Origin: Roseiarcus sp035606915
Lineage (GTDB): Bacteria; Pseudomonadota; Alphaproteobacteria; Rhizobiales; Beijerinckiaceae
Assembly (NCBI GenBank): GCA_035606915.1
Contig: DATNDU010000099.1
Location: forward strand, 1 to 64,000
Direction of reading: 5' to 3'
Length of the DNA: 64,000 bases
Part shown: positions 15,901 to 23,069 of the stretch, one piece after another
Layout of the letters: every line of letters begins with the position of its first letter
Position numbering within the stretch: position 1 is the stretch's first letter
Notes under the pieces: model-generated
Databases searched by the model: none
Told to the model about the DNA's origin: nothing
Seen by the model: the letters and a program-made list of their open reading frames with translations, nothing else
Translations under genes and position numbers: made by a program

Positions 15901-16770
15901 CACGCCGTCGAGGAACGCCTCGACGGCCGCGACGCCGCGACGCGCGATCGCCCAGCCTTCGATCGCCAGCATCCGCCGCACCGGGGCTTCGAGCTTGCCC
16001 TCCACCACCTTCGGCGAATCGACAAACAGGCGGATGTCCTGGCGCTCGCCGCCGTGGCCGGACTCGCGCGCGATCTGGGTCGCCGCCTTGAGCGTGCGAA
16101 GGTAGGGGGCGTCGCGCCGCGTGCCGACGCAGAGCGTGATCTCATGCTCGCCGGCCGCCAGTTCGTCGAGAATCGCGCCGAAATTGAACCCGCTGCGACC
16201 GGCGGAGGGAATATCGGCCAAGAGCCGGCCGACGTCGGCTCGCGGTCGGCCGATCTGCGCCTCGCCGATGGCGACGCCGTCGAGGCCAATTTCGATGCGC
16301 GTCACCTCCTCGCGATGCGCCGCCCAGCCGGCGAGTTCGACCGCGCCGTCGTCGTAGAGGGCCACAACGTCGCAATGCATGCGCAAACCGTCATCGCGCG
16401 GCGCGCTGTCGCCGGACCTCGCGATCGGCTGCGCCACCGCCGCCTTCTCCGCCTGCCCCTGGATGTGAGCGATGACGAACACCTGCTCGGCCTGCCGCAC
16501 GGGCGCGTCGATTTGTCCCAAGAACGCGAAACCGCAGCGGTCGGCGTCGAGAAATTCGGGATGGTCGGCCGCGACATCGAGCCGTGGCAGCCCGTATCGG
16601 GCCTCGCCGACCCGGAATCCGCCGACGACAATCTCGATTCGCTCCACTCGCGCCGGGCCGCCCGCCCAGCCCTCGACGCGCAACATTCCCCTGTCGTCGA
16701 GGGCGGCCTCCTCAACCAAGACGATTGTAGATTTCGAGATCAACGCGCGCCCCGTCTCACCTAACGCCAA
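12937..16770 (-). CDS. Multi-domain glycosyltransferase (three repeats, two GT2, one GT9)
   Basis: A 1277-residue protein for surface polysaccharide assembly. Residues about 30-88, 145-202 and 268-325 are three copies of one module (GWA...VxxVEIxLDGxxVGxAxxGxxRxDV...SGF), a beta-rich repeat that may bind carbohydrate. Residues 390-600 look like a first GT2 domain with HYADDSRYDP and KPEWSPDLLLSTNYIG. Residues 630-865 are a second, canonical GT2 domain: VSIIIPT, FLNDDVEATDP, MTGACMLMRR, INNDVDICLR. Residues 910-1270 match GT9 heptosyltransferases: KLDHVGDFITGLPAIQRLKQ, VGVHPASGN, NNSGPHHIAAALGVPTVG, and CGPCY near the end. Such a fusion would let one chain add two or three sugars in sequence. 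The acceptor is unknown. Frame is intact over the whole length. Confidence 0.85.
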   Translation of the reverse strand: MALGETGRALISKSTIVLVEEAALDDRGMLRVEGWAGGPARVERIEIVVGGFRVGEARYGLPRLDVAADHPEFLDADRCGFAFLGQIDAPVRQAEQVFVIAHIQGQAEKAAVAQPIARSGDSAPRDDGLRMHCDVVALYDDGAVELAGWAAHREEVTRIEIGLDGVAIGEAQIGRPRADVGRLLADIPSAGRSGFNFGAILDELAAGEHEITLCVGTRRDAPYLRTLKAATQIARESGHGGERQDIRLFVDSPKVVEGKLEAPVRRMLAIEGWAIARRGVAAVEAFLDGVFVAAASRGVRRQDIGASYPDWPESLMSGFAIVLPRKVFSKERHRLRIVARDQRGEVKEMEIEVAVEPIDPEAERGQLRRFVAEAEIALKRTLIDAAPPPPAFAVFILPGGEEALARTLESLAAQAYPHFRVGFLAPTVAAGEAAMAAAELAGLALRVFDAGEPQALAAAAEALLEGGGGRPFLLMLRAGDWLGADALLEFALDIVTRPEEDFHYADDSRYDPVRGRVAEYLKPEWSPDLLLSTNYIGRVWCAALDLVRRAHLPLAQALDGGDYDLVLRLTEAAREIGRAPLLLAETERASDDALREMAALRAAMARRGMAGGVRATAAPGVYRVRRRLRSKGLVSIIIPTIAKGGFIEKCLASLRARTFYSRFEIVLVDNIADPDAPQKEWLKRNADCVVEYPGPFNWSKLNNLGAEAAFGDYLLFLNDDVEATDPRWLHALMEHAEQPEVGVVGPRLLYPDGRVQQAGMYLTERNGRHTLRFADHDDLGPFGFAAAERNVAAMTGACMLMRRAAFGEIGGFNEEHAVINNDVDICLRMWRAGLRVVYTPHATLTHHEMASRSEVDDEFDEARFDEAWRNTFGLGDPFHHPRLSREEYGLAHETEPARVIVAGGPLMARNKVRRILVQKLDHVGDFITGLPAIQRLKQRFPQAEIHVLASSASAALARLEPAISSVIAFDFFHSVSQQGQLKIAEAEWAALAARLKPYRFDLAVDLRKHPDTRDVLMRSGAKLTAGFSRRDAFPWLDIAVEWDGDERYLSKRTQVAEDYLALVETISLAFEGERGFLVGPTADAAIAALRALPDFDDLAPGLFDRPVVGVHPASGNVLRQWPPEHFALLIDLIVGAFDVNIALIGAPGEARIVEATLEQTRAANRVWSLVGRTKLDELPTLLSALRLFVGNNSGPHHIAAALGVPTVGVHSGVVSAREWGPLGPMAVAVQREMSCGPCYLDKPSACGRGLACLNGLRPAEVFRVCEQMLGPALRHGG

Positions 16771-16973
16771 ACTCCGAACCGCGAGGGCGGACTAACTTCC
16801 GGGCCATCTGCGGATAGGCGCCGGGGTTCGGGATGAGCGCGCGGCCGCCCCTCGTCAAGCGCTTTCACCAGCAAATTTTCGGCCCTGCGGTCCCGCACGG
16901 CCGCCGCTGCCGGTCAAACGACGGCGGGTGTCGCAAATCGCCGGCGGACGCCGCGGCCGTCACATTGCGAATT

Positions 16974-17001
16974 ATTTCGGGCGAATCATTTCGGGCGAAT
17001 C
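16974..17001. repeat. Perfect 14-base tandem duplication
   Basis: ATTTCGGGCGAATC occurs twice head to tail (16974-16987 and 16988-17001) and is followed by ATTT, the start of a third copy. The unit is close to a palindrome-like core (TTCG...CGAA). It may be two adjacent protein-binding sites upstream of the glycosyltransferases or a recent slippage product. Confidence 0.8.
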
Positions 17002-17279
17002 ATTTGCCATTTATTGTCCATCAACGCGCTACGGCCTCCAAGCTCATGGTGTGAGCGCGAATTACGTTAGCCAATACGCGCGTCGACCGGTTCGACGCCA
17101 CACCCAATATTGAGATGACGCTACGCCAGCTAAGAGCGTATCCAGTGGCTCTTTAACGGAACTCCATAAGATCGATTGCGTATTTCGACAAGATGAGGCG
17201 CCGACTTCGCAGCGTGGAGTTAAAGATACTCTAACCTCACGGCGGCGGTGCGAAAACCTTGCACCAGACGTAAAAATCA

Positions 17280-17293
17280 AAACGTAGACGTTT
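17280..17293. promoter_or_regulatory. Palindrome AAACGT-AG-ACGTTT
   Basis: A perfect 6-base inverted repeat with a 2-base centre, lying in AT-rich sequence 186 bases upstream of the GT1 gene start. It has the size of an operator half-site pair; there is no adjacent regulator gene. Confidence 0.35.
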
Positions 17294-17478
17294 CGATTCG
17301 AGACAAGTATAACTGCTTGGCAAGTCGGCGTGGGGCACGCGCATATGGCCGGACGGCGGATCGAAAGCGTCAGCATGAAGGACGCCGCGCATGGGCGCAG
17401 GCGCGCTGCTGCGCCCCCGCGCCATGCACCCGCGCTCCCTGCGCACTGTCGCTTGGCCTTTCCGCGCGGAGACGCCGA

Positions 17479-18825
17479 TTGAGCGACGCGCTTTTCCTCC
17501 GCCCGAGGCTGCGCGGCGCCGCCGCAAGCCTCACCCCGCCGGCGCCGGTCGAAGCCGGGCCGCGCCCCGTCGTCTACGACATGAGCCATCTCATCGCGCG
17601 GCTGCGCGCCGAGACTGGCACGGGGATAGACCGCATCGACCTTGCCTTCGCGACGCATTTCTTCTCATCGACCCTCCAGGGCGAGGCGGTGCGCTATGGG
17701 CGTGGGCCGCCGCGCCGCATCGCCAGCGCCTGGGCGCGCCAATTCACGCGCGCCGCGCAGAGAGTGTGGACGACGACGCAGTCGACGCAGGCCGAGGCAC
17801 TATGGGCTTGGCTCGAAGCGCCCCAGGGCGCGCAGCCGCGGCCGCGCCCGACCGCGCACGTGCGCAACAGCGCGCCGGCCTGGGGTCGCCGGTTGCTCTC
17901 CTGGGCCGGCCATTTCGTCGGCAGCGCGCGCCGGGCTGTGCCGTCGCGCGCCGTCTATATCAACGTCGGCTACCATCGCTTCGAGCATCCGCGCCTTTTC
18001 TCGTGGCTCGCCGCGCGCCCCGACGTCGACGGCGTGTTTATGATCCACGACCTGCTGCCGCTCGACTATCCCGAATATTTCGCGCCAGGCGAGGCCGACA
18101 AGTTCCGCGAGCGCATCGCCACGGCGCTGCGCTATGGCCGCGCGTTCCTGGTTTCGACCGCAGCGGTGCGCCGCCGCCTGCAACGCGAGATCGAGGCGCA
18201 CGGGCTGGCGCCGCGCCCGATCTGGGCGCACCCGTTCCCCTCGCCGCTCGCCGATTATTCGGCGACAGGGCGCAAGTCCGCCCACCCCTATTTCGTCGTC
18301 GTCGGCACCATCGAGCCGCGAAAGAACCATCTGTTGCTGCTCAACCTGTGGCGCGAGATGGCGCGCCAGGCGACGCCGCCGAGGCTGGTGATTATCGGCG
18401 TGCGCGGCTGGGAGAACGAGCAGGTGCTCGACATGCTCGACCGCAACGAGATCCTCGCGCCGCATGTCGCGGAGGCCTCCAACCTCAGTTCACAGGAACT
18501 CGCCGAATTGATCGCCGGGGCGCGCGCGGTGCTCGCGCCCTCATTCGACGAGGGTTACGGCCTGCCGATCGTCGAGGCGCTGGCGCTCGGCGTGCCCGTC
18601 GTCGCCTCCGACACCGAGGCGGCGCGCGAAGTGTCGCAGGGCCGGGCGCAATTGCTGTCGCCGATCGACGGCGAGGGTTGGCGGCGCGAGATCGAGCGGC
18701 TGACGGAGGACGACGATTACCACGCCGCGCTGAAAGCCCGCGCCGCCGGCTTCGTCGCGCCCAATTGGCGCGATTATTTCGCCTCGCTCGACCAGTTCCT
18801 GGCGGGGTTGCGCAACTCAGAGTGA
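17479..18825 (+). CDS. GT1-family glycosyltransferase
   Basis: A 448-residue retaining glycosyltransferase of the GT4/GT1 superfamily (GT-B fold), probably for exo- or lipopolysaccharide. Motifs: VVYDMSHLIARL...GIDRIDLAFA near the N-terminus, FMIHDLLPLDYPEYF, STAAVRRRLQREIE, VVGTIEPRKNHLLLLNLW, and the nucleotide-sugar site LAPSFDEGYGLPIVEALALGVPVVASDTEAAREV with the E-x7-E pattern. The start is taken as TTG 17479, preceded by GCGGAG; an ATG at 17248 is in frame, but the added 77 residues are coded by AT-rich non-coding-like DNA and do not belong to the family. The stop lies 16 bases before the next gene. Confidence 0.88.
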   Translation: MSDALFLRPRLRGAAASLTPPAPVEAGPRPVVYDMSHLIARLRAETGTGIDRIDLAFATHFFSSTLQGEAVRYGRGPPRRIASAWARQFTRAAQRVWTTTQSTQAEALWAWLEAPQGAQPRPRPTAHVRNSAPAWGRRLLSWAGHFVGSARRAVPSRAVYINVGYHRFEHPRLFSWLAARPDVDGVFMIHDLLPLDYPEYFAPGEADKFRERIATALRYGRAFLVSTAAVRRRLQREIEAHGLAPRPIWAHPFPSPLADYSATGRKSAHPYFVVVGTIEPRKNHLLLLNLWREMARQATPPRLVIIGVRGWENEQVLDMLDRNEILAPHVAEASNLSSQELAELIAGARAVLAPSFDEGYGLPIVEALALGVPVVASDTEAAREVSQGRAQLLSPIDGEGWRREIERLTEDDDYHAALKARAAGFVAPNWRDYFASLDQFLAGLRNSE

Positions 18826-18841
18826 GGAAGAAGGAGCGCCT

Positions 18842-20599
18842 TTGCCCGAGCGCGATTTCCCCGCCGCGCGGCGCGTTCTGGCCGGCGTCGCGCAGGGGCC
18901 GGTGGTCGCCTCGGGCGAGGCGCTGAGCTTCTGGGGCGGCGTCGATCCGGCGACGGGCCGCGTGATCGACGCGCGCCATCCGCTGCGCGGCGTCGATTTG
19001 GCCGGCTGCGTGCTGGCGCTGCCGACCAGCCGCGGCTCATGCTCGGGCTCGGGCGTGCTGCTCGACATGGCGTTGAGCGGGCGCGCGCCGGCGGCGCTGG
19101 TGTTTAGCGAGCCCGAGGACGTGCTGACGCTGGGCGCACTGGCGGCGGCTGAGATGTTCGGCAAAATCCTGCCGGTGCTGCGGCTTTCGTCGACGGCGTG
19201 GCAGGCGCTGGCGCAAGCGAAATCGGCGCGCCTCGGCCCGGACAGGCTGGACGCTGAGGGGCTGGAGATCTCCATCGCGCCGCCCAACCCTGCGCCGCTC
19301 GCGCTCAGCGAGGCCGACCGCGCCAGGCTCGCCGGCGTCGAGGGGCCGGCCGCCGCGCTCGCCATGCGCATGCTGTGTGCGGTTGCCACCGAGCAGGGCG
19401 CGCGGACGCTCGTCGACGTCACCCGCGCCCATATCGACGGTTGTATCTACGCAAGCCCCGCCAATCTCGCCTTCGCCGAGCGCATGGCGGAACTCGGCGC
19501 GAAGGTCCGCATCCCGGCGACGATGAATGCGATATCGGTGGTGCGCGGGCAATGGCGTGCGCAGGGCGTGCCGGCCGCCTTCGGGGTGCCGGCGGCGCGG
19601 CTCGCCGAGGCCTATGAGCAGATGGGCTGCCGGCCGACCTGCACCTGCGCTCCCTATCTCGGCGACGACCGCCCGAAGGCTGGCGAATTCATCGGCTGGG
19701 CGGAATCCAACGCCGTGATCTTCGCCAATTCCGTGCTCGGCGCGCGCACCGCAAAGCACGCCGATTTCCTCGATCTCTGCATCGCGCTCACCGGCCGGGC
19801 GCCGCTCGCCGGCGCCTATCTCGACGCCGGCCGCAAGGCGCGCCGCATCATCGACGTAGCGCCGCTGCAAGGCGCCGACGATTCGCTGTGGCCGCTCATC
19901 GGCTATGTCGCCGGGCGCGTCTCCCCCGACCGCATCCCGCTGCTGCGCGGGCTTGCAGGCCCCTCGCGCGACGACCTCAAGGCGCTGTGCGCCGCCTTCG
20001 GCACGACCTCCGCCGCGCCGATGCTGCATATCGAAGGGGTGACGCCGGAGGCCGCCGACGCGGCGGCGGCGGACGCCGACCACGCGGCGATCTCGCGCGC
20101 CGATCTCGCCGAGGCCTGGGCGGCGCTCAACCAAGGGCCGCGCCAGGTCGATCTGGTGGCGATCGGCAGCCCGCACGCCTCGCTCGAAGACTGCCGTGCG
20201 CTCGCCGAGGCGCTCGGCGGCCGGCGGGCGGAGATCGCCGTCATCGTCACGACGGGCGCCGAGGTGATCGCCACGGCGCGGCGCGAGGGCCTGTTGGCGC
20301 GGCTGGAGGCCAGCGGCGTGCGGATGCTGCCCGACATCTGCTGGTGTACGATCTCAGAGCCCGTGTTCCCGCCGGCGACGCGCGCGCTGATGACCAATTC
20401 CGCCAAATACGCCCATTACGGCCCCGGCCTCAGCGGACGCCCGGCGCGCTTCGGCGGCCTCGCCGATTGCGTCGTCGCGGCGCTGACGGGAGAGGCGCCG
20501 GCGGGTCCGCCACGTTGGCTTTGCTGGGCGCGCGCCGCGCCCGGCGTCGCCCCGAACAGCCGGCGGAAGGCGCGGCCGAAATGGCTGACGCTGGAATAG
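18842..20599 (+). CDS. Aconitase X-type dehydratase (probable cis-3-hydroxy-L-proline dehydratase)
   Basis: A 585-residue protein with both AcnX parts fused: an N-terminal swivel domain (residues about 10-140) with the TSRGSCSGSGVLLDM phosphate-loop-like site that carries the key serine, and a C-terminal catalytic domain with HIDGCIYASPANLAFAERMAELGAKVRIPATMN, CTCAPYLGDDRP and LPDICWCTISEPVFPP, where the cysteines bind the iron or iron-sulfur centre. Characterised bacterial AcnX proteins dehydrate cis-3-hydroxy-L-proline to pyrroline-2-carboxylate; others act on mevalonate 5-phosphate in archaea. The Ldh-family reductase at 27511 supplies the next step, supporting the first reading. TTG 18842 follows AAGGAG. 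The C-terminus runs 184 bases into the convergent AraC gene. Confidence 0.85.
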   Translation: MPERDFPAARRVLAGVAQGPVVASGEALSFWGGVDPATGRVIDARHPLRGVDLAGCVLALPTSRGSCSGSGVLLDMALSGRAPAALVFSEPEDVLTLGALAAAEMFGKILPVLRLSSTAWQALAQAKSARLGPDRLDAEGLEISIAPPNPAPLALSEADRARLAGVEGPAAALAMRMLCAVATEQGARTLVDVTRAHIDGCIYASPANLAFAERMAELGAKVRIPATMNAISVVRGQWRAQGVPAAFGVPAARLAEAYEQMGCRPTCTCAPYLGDDRPKAGEFIGWAESNAVIFANSVLGARTAKHADFLDLCIALTGRAPLAGAYLDAGRKARRIIDVAPLQGADDSLWPLIGYVAGRVSPDRIPLLRGLAGPSRDDLKALCAAFGTTSAAPMLHIEGVTPEAADAAAADADHAAISRADLAEAWAALNQGPRQVDLVAIGSPHASLEDCRALAEALGGRRAEIAVIVTTGAEVIATARREGLLARLEASGVRMLPDICWCTISEPVFPPATRALMTNSAKYAHYGPGLSGRPARFGGLADCVVAALTGEAPAGPPRWLCWARAAPGVAPNSRRKARPKWLTLE

Positions 20600-21471
20600 C
20601 CGGTGGCGAAGGCGATCTCCGACACAGATAATGCGCTTTGCCGCAACAGCCGGCGGCCGTGCTCCAGCCGCAGGCGGTGGTAATCGTCGAGGAAACCGCA
20701 GTCGCGATGGGCTGCAAACAGCCGGTCGAGTTGGCGCTCGGAGACCGCCGCGGCGCGGGCGATCTTGGCGCGCGACAGCGGCCTCTCCAGATTTGCCGCC
20801 ATCTTCTCCAGCGCCGTGAGCAGCGCCGGATGATGCACGCCGAAACGCTCGGCGAGCGAGGCGCGCTGCGGCCCCTCGCCGGGCTCGACGCGAGTGTGCA
20901 GGAACCAATCCGAGACGCGGCCGGCGAAATCGCCGCCCATGCGCTCGGCGATCAAGGCGTGCATGAGGTCGAGCGGCGCGACGCCGCCGCCGCAGGTGAC
21001 GCGGTCGCGGTCGATGACGAAGCGCGCCGGCTCCGGCTTTAAGGCCGGGAAGGCCTCGCTCAGCGCCGCCGCATGTTCCCAATGAATGGTGAAGCGGCGC
21101 CCGTTCAGCAATCCCGCCTGCGCCAGCAGATAAGGCCCGCCGGAGATGCCGCCAAGCCTGACGCCCTCGCCGGCGAGGCGGCGAAGGCAGCGCACGACGT
21201 CCGGCCGCCGCCAGTCGCCGGGGTTGCCGCCGGCGCAGACAAACAAGGTCGAGAGATCGGCGCCCGGGCGCGGCAGCGCGGCGCCGGCCACCGCGACGCC
21301 GATCGACGACACCGCGCCCTCGCCGAAGAAGGCGATATCGTAGAGACGCCGGCCGGCCAGATGATTGGCGGCGCGCAACGGCTCGACAGCGGCGGCGAAC
21401 GACATCAGCGCGAAGCCCGGCAACAGCAGGAAGCCGTATGTCTGAACTTGCGGATCGGCGCGGGTGGGCAT
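20416..21471 (-). CDS. GlxA/GbdR-like AraC family regulator
   Basis: A 351-residue transcription factor with an N-terminal DJ-1/PfpI-like domain (TYGFLLLPGFALMSFAAAVEPLRAAN; LFVCAGGNPGDW; GGISGGPYLLAQAGLL) and a C-terminal AraC DNA-binding domain (LSRAKIARAAAVSERQLDRLF, LRLEHGRRLLRQSALSVSEIAFATGYSSVSHFGRAFRRLFG). This architecture is that of GbdR and SouR, which activate glycine betaine and sarcosine catabolic genes, and the gene is divergent from soxB with 77 bases between. Start ATG 21471 is used; an in-frame TTG at 21492 would add 7 residues. After the last helix comes a 35-residue Ala/Arg/Pro tail that overlaps the AcnX gene on the other strand. Confidence 0.88.
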   Translation of the reverse strand: MPTRADPQVQTYGFLLLPGFALMSFAAAVEPLRAANHLAGRRLYDIAFFGEGAVSSIGVAVAGAALPRPGADLSTLFVCAGGNPGDWRRPDVVRCLRRLAGEGVRLGGISGGPYLLAQAGLLNGRRFTIHWEHAAALSEAFPALKPEPARFVIDRDRVTCGGGVAPLDLMHALIAERMGGDFAGRVSDWFLHTRVEPGEGPQRASLAERFGVHHPALLTALEKMAANLERPLSRAKIARAAAVSERQLDRLFAAHRDCGFLDDYHRLRLEHGRRLLRQSALSVSEIAFATGYSSVSHFGRAFRRLFGATPGAARAQQSQRGGPAGASPVSAATTQSARPPKRAGRPLRPGP

Positions 21472-21548
21472 ATTGGCGCGATCGTATCGCAAAACGTCTC
21501 ATTCCGGCAAGTCCGGCGCCGCGCGCGCGGCGCAGACTGACGCTAGCC

Positions 21549-22802
21549 ATGCGCTATTCCGCCCTATCTCTGCTCTGGCAAGGCCTCAGCGGCAATCGTC
21601 ACTGGCCGCGCGCCTGGCGCGCGCCGGAACCGAAGCCGCGCTACGACGTCGTCATCGTCGGCGGCGGCGGCCATGGGCTGGCGACCGCCTTCTATCTGGC
21701 GCGCGAATTCGGCGTGCGCAATGTTGCGGTGCTGGAGAAGGGCTGGCTCGGCTCCGGCAACATCGGCCGCAACACGACGATCATCCGCTCCAACTATCTG
21801 TTGCCCGGCAACAACCCGTTCTACGAATTCTCGATGAAGCTGTGGGAAGGGCTGGAGCAAAGCGTCAACTTCAACAGCATGGTGTCGCAGCGCGGCGTGC
21901 TCAACCTGTGTCATTCGGACGGTCAGCGCGACGCCCAGATGCGGCGCGGCAACGCCATGCGCCTGCACGGCGTCGACGCCGAATGGCTCGGCCGCGAGGA
22001 GGTGCGCCGCCGCGTGCCGAGGCTTGATTTCGACAACGCGCGCTTTCCCATCAAGGGCGGGCTGTTGCAGCCGCGCGGCGGCACGGTGCGCCATGACGCC
22101 GTCGCCTGGGGCTATGCGCGCGCCGCCGACGCGGCGGGCGTCGATGTCATCCAGCATTGCGAGGTGACGGGCATCCGCCGCGACGTATGGGGCCGCGTCG
22201 AGGGCGTGGAGACGACGCGCGGCTTCATCGGCGCCGGCAAACTGGCGCTCGCCACCGCCGGCCATTCCTCTCAGACCGCGCGCATGGCGGGCCTGACGCT
22301 GCCGCTCGAAAGTCATGTGCTGCAAGCCTTCGTCACCGAGGGGCTGAAGCCGTTGCTCGACACCGTCGTCACCTTTGGCGCCGGGCATTTCTATGTCTCG
22401 CAATCCGACAAGGGCGGCCTCGTCTTCGGCGGCGACATCGACGGCTATAATTCCTACGCCCAGCGCGGCAATCTCGCGATGGTCGAACATGTCGCCGAGG
22501 CCGGCGTGGCGATGATGCCGTCGCTGTCGCGGCTGAAAGTGCTGCGCTCCTGGGGCGGCGTGATGGACATGACGATGGACGGCTCGCCGATCATCGACCG
22601 CACGGCCATCGACAATCTCTATCTGAACGCCGGCTGGTGCTATGGCGGCTTCAAGGCGACGCCGGCCTCGGGCTTCTGCTTCGCGCATCTGATTGCGCGC
22701 GGCGAGCCGCACCCGACGGCGCGCCAGATGCGGCTCGACCGCTTCGCGCGCGGCTTTCTACTCGACGAAAACGGCGCCGGCGCCCAACCCAATCTGCACT
22801 GA
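21549..22802 (+). CDS. soxB: Sarcosine oxidase subunit beta
   Basis: The FAD/FMN-bearing catalytic subunit of heterotetrameric sarcosine oxidase, which oxidises N-methyl groups and passes the carbon to tetrahydrofolate. The 417-residue protein opens MRYSALSLLWQGLSGNRHWPRAWR, followed by DVVIVGGGGHGLATAFYLA, the dinucleotide fold, and VAVLEKGWLGSGNIGRNTTIIRSNYL, the part that holds the covalent flavin region in this family. The C-terminal MDMTMDGSPIIDRT and LNAGWCYGGFKATPASG blocks are also typical. ATG 21549 starts the conserved sequence; upstream in-frame sequence is unrelated. First gene of the soxBDAG operon. Confidence 0.95.
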   Translation: MRYSALSLLWQGLSGNRHWPRAWRAPEPKPRYDVVIVGGGGHGLATAFYLAREFGVRNVAVLEKGWLGSGNIGRNTTIIRSNYLLPGNNPFYEFSMKLWEGLEQSVNFNSMVSQRGVLNLCHSDGQRDAQMRRGNAMRLHGVDAEWLGREEVRRRVPRLDFDNARFPIKGGLLQPRGGTVRHDAVAWGYARAADAAGVDVIQHCEVTGIRRDVWGRVEGVETTRGFIGAGKLALATAGHSSQTARMAGLTLPLESHVLQAFVTEGLKPLLDTVVTFGAGHFYVSQSDKGGLVFGGDIDGYNSYAQRGNLAMVEHVAEAGVAMMPSLSRLKVLRSWGGVMDMTMDGSPIIDRTAIDNLYLNAGWCYGGFKATPASGFCFAHLIARGEPHPTARQMRLDRFARGFLLDENGAGAQPNLH

Positions 22803-22811
22803 GGCGGCGTC

Positions 22812-23069
22812 ATGGCAAGCTTGATCGAATGCCCCCATTGCGGACTTCGCCCGAAGGAGGAGTTCACGATCCGTGGCGCCGCGTTGAAGCGCCCGCCGGC
22901 CGAGGCGCCTGACGAGGACTGGTTCGCCTACGTCTATCTCCGGGACAATCCACGCGGCCCTTATCAGGAGCATTGGCATCACGGCGGCGGCTGTCGGCGT
23001 TGGTTGACGGTGACGCGCGACACGGCGGCGCACGCGACATCAGCCGTCAGCGACGCAGGCGCGCCGTGA
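22812..23069 (+). CDS. soxD: Sarcosine oxidase subunit delta
   Basis: The small zinc-binding subunit of the heterotetramer. The 85-residue product has IECPHCGLRPKEEF, with Cys-x2-Cys, and DWFAYVYLRDNPRGPYQEHWHHGGGCRRWLTVTRDTAAH, including the second pair of zinc ligands (His and Cys). The length is close to the usual 90-100 residues. It starts 9 bases after soxB and overlaps soxA by 4 bases (GTGA). Confidence 0.95.
   Translation: MASLIECPHCGLRPKEEFTIRGAALKRPPAEAPDEDWFAYVYLRDNPRGPYQEHWHHGGGCRRWLTVTRDTAAHATSAVSDAGAP

Larger units (their letters stand above)
16771..17478. other. AT-rich intergenic region
   Basis: About 708 bases between divergent glycosyltransferase genes. From 16940 to 17340 the base composition drops well below that of the neighbours, and codon use of any possible peptides there is random. 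It contains a 14-base tandem duplication and a 14-base palindrome (listed separately). No RNA gene or conserved protein was recognised; the region probably holds the promoters of both glycosyltransferase genes, and may be a remnant of inserted DNA. Confidence 0.5.

Noticed and set aside
17248..17478. ATG 17248 as start of the GT1 gene
   Set aside because: The extra 77 codons lie in AT-rich non-coding DNA; TTG 17479 has a good ribosome-binding site and family-like N-terminus.
22973..23065. Start of soxA at 22973
   Set aside because: This would overlap most of soxD in another frame; GTG 23066 gives the normal N-terminus.
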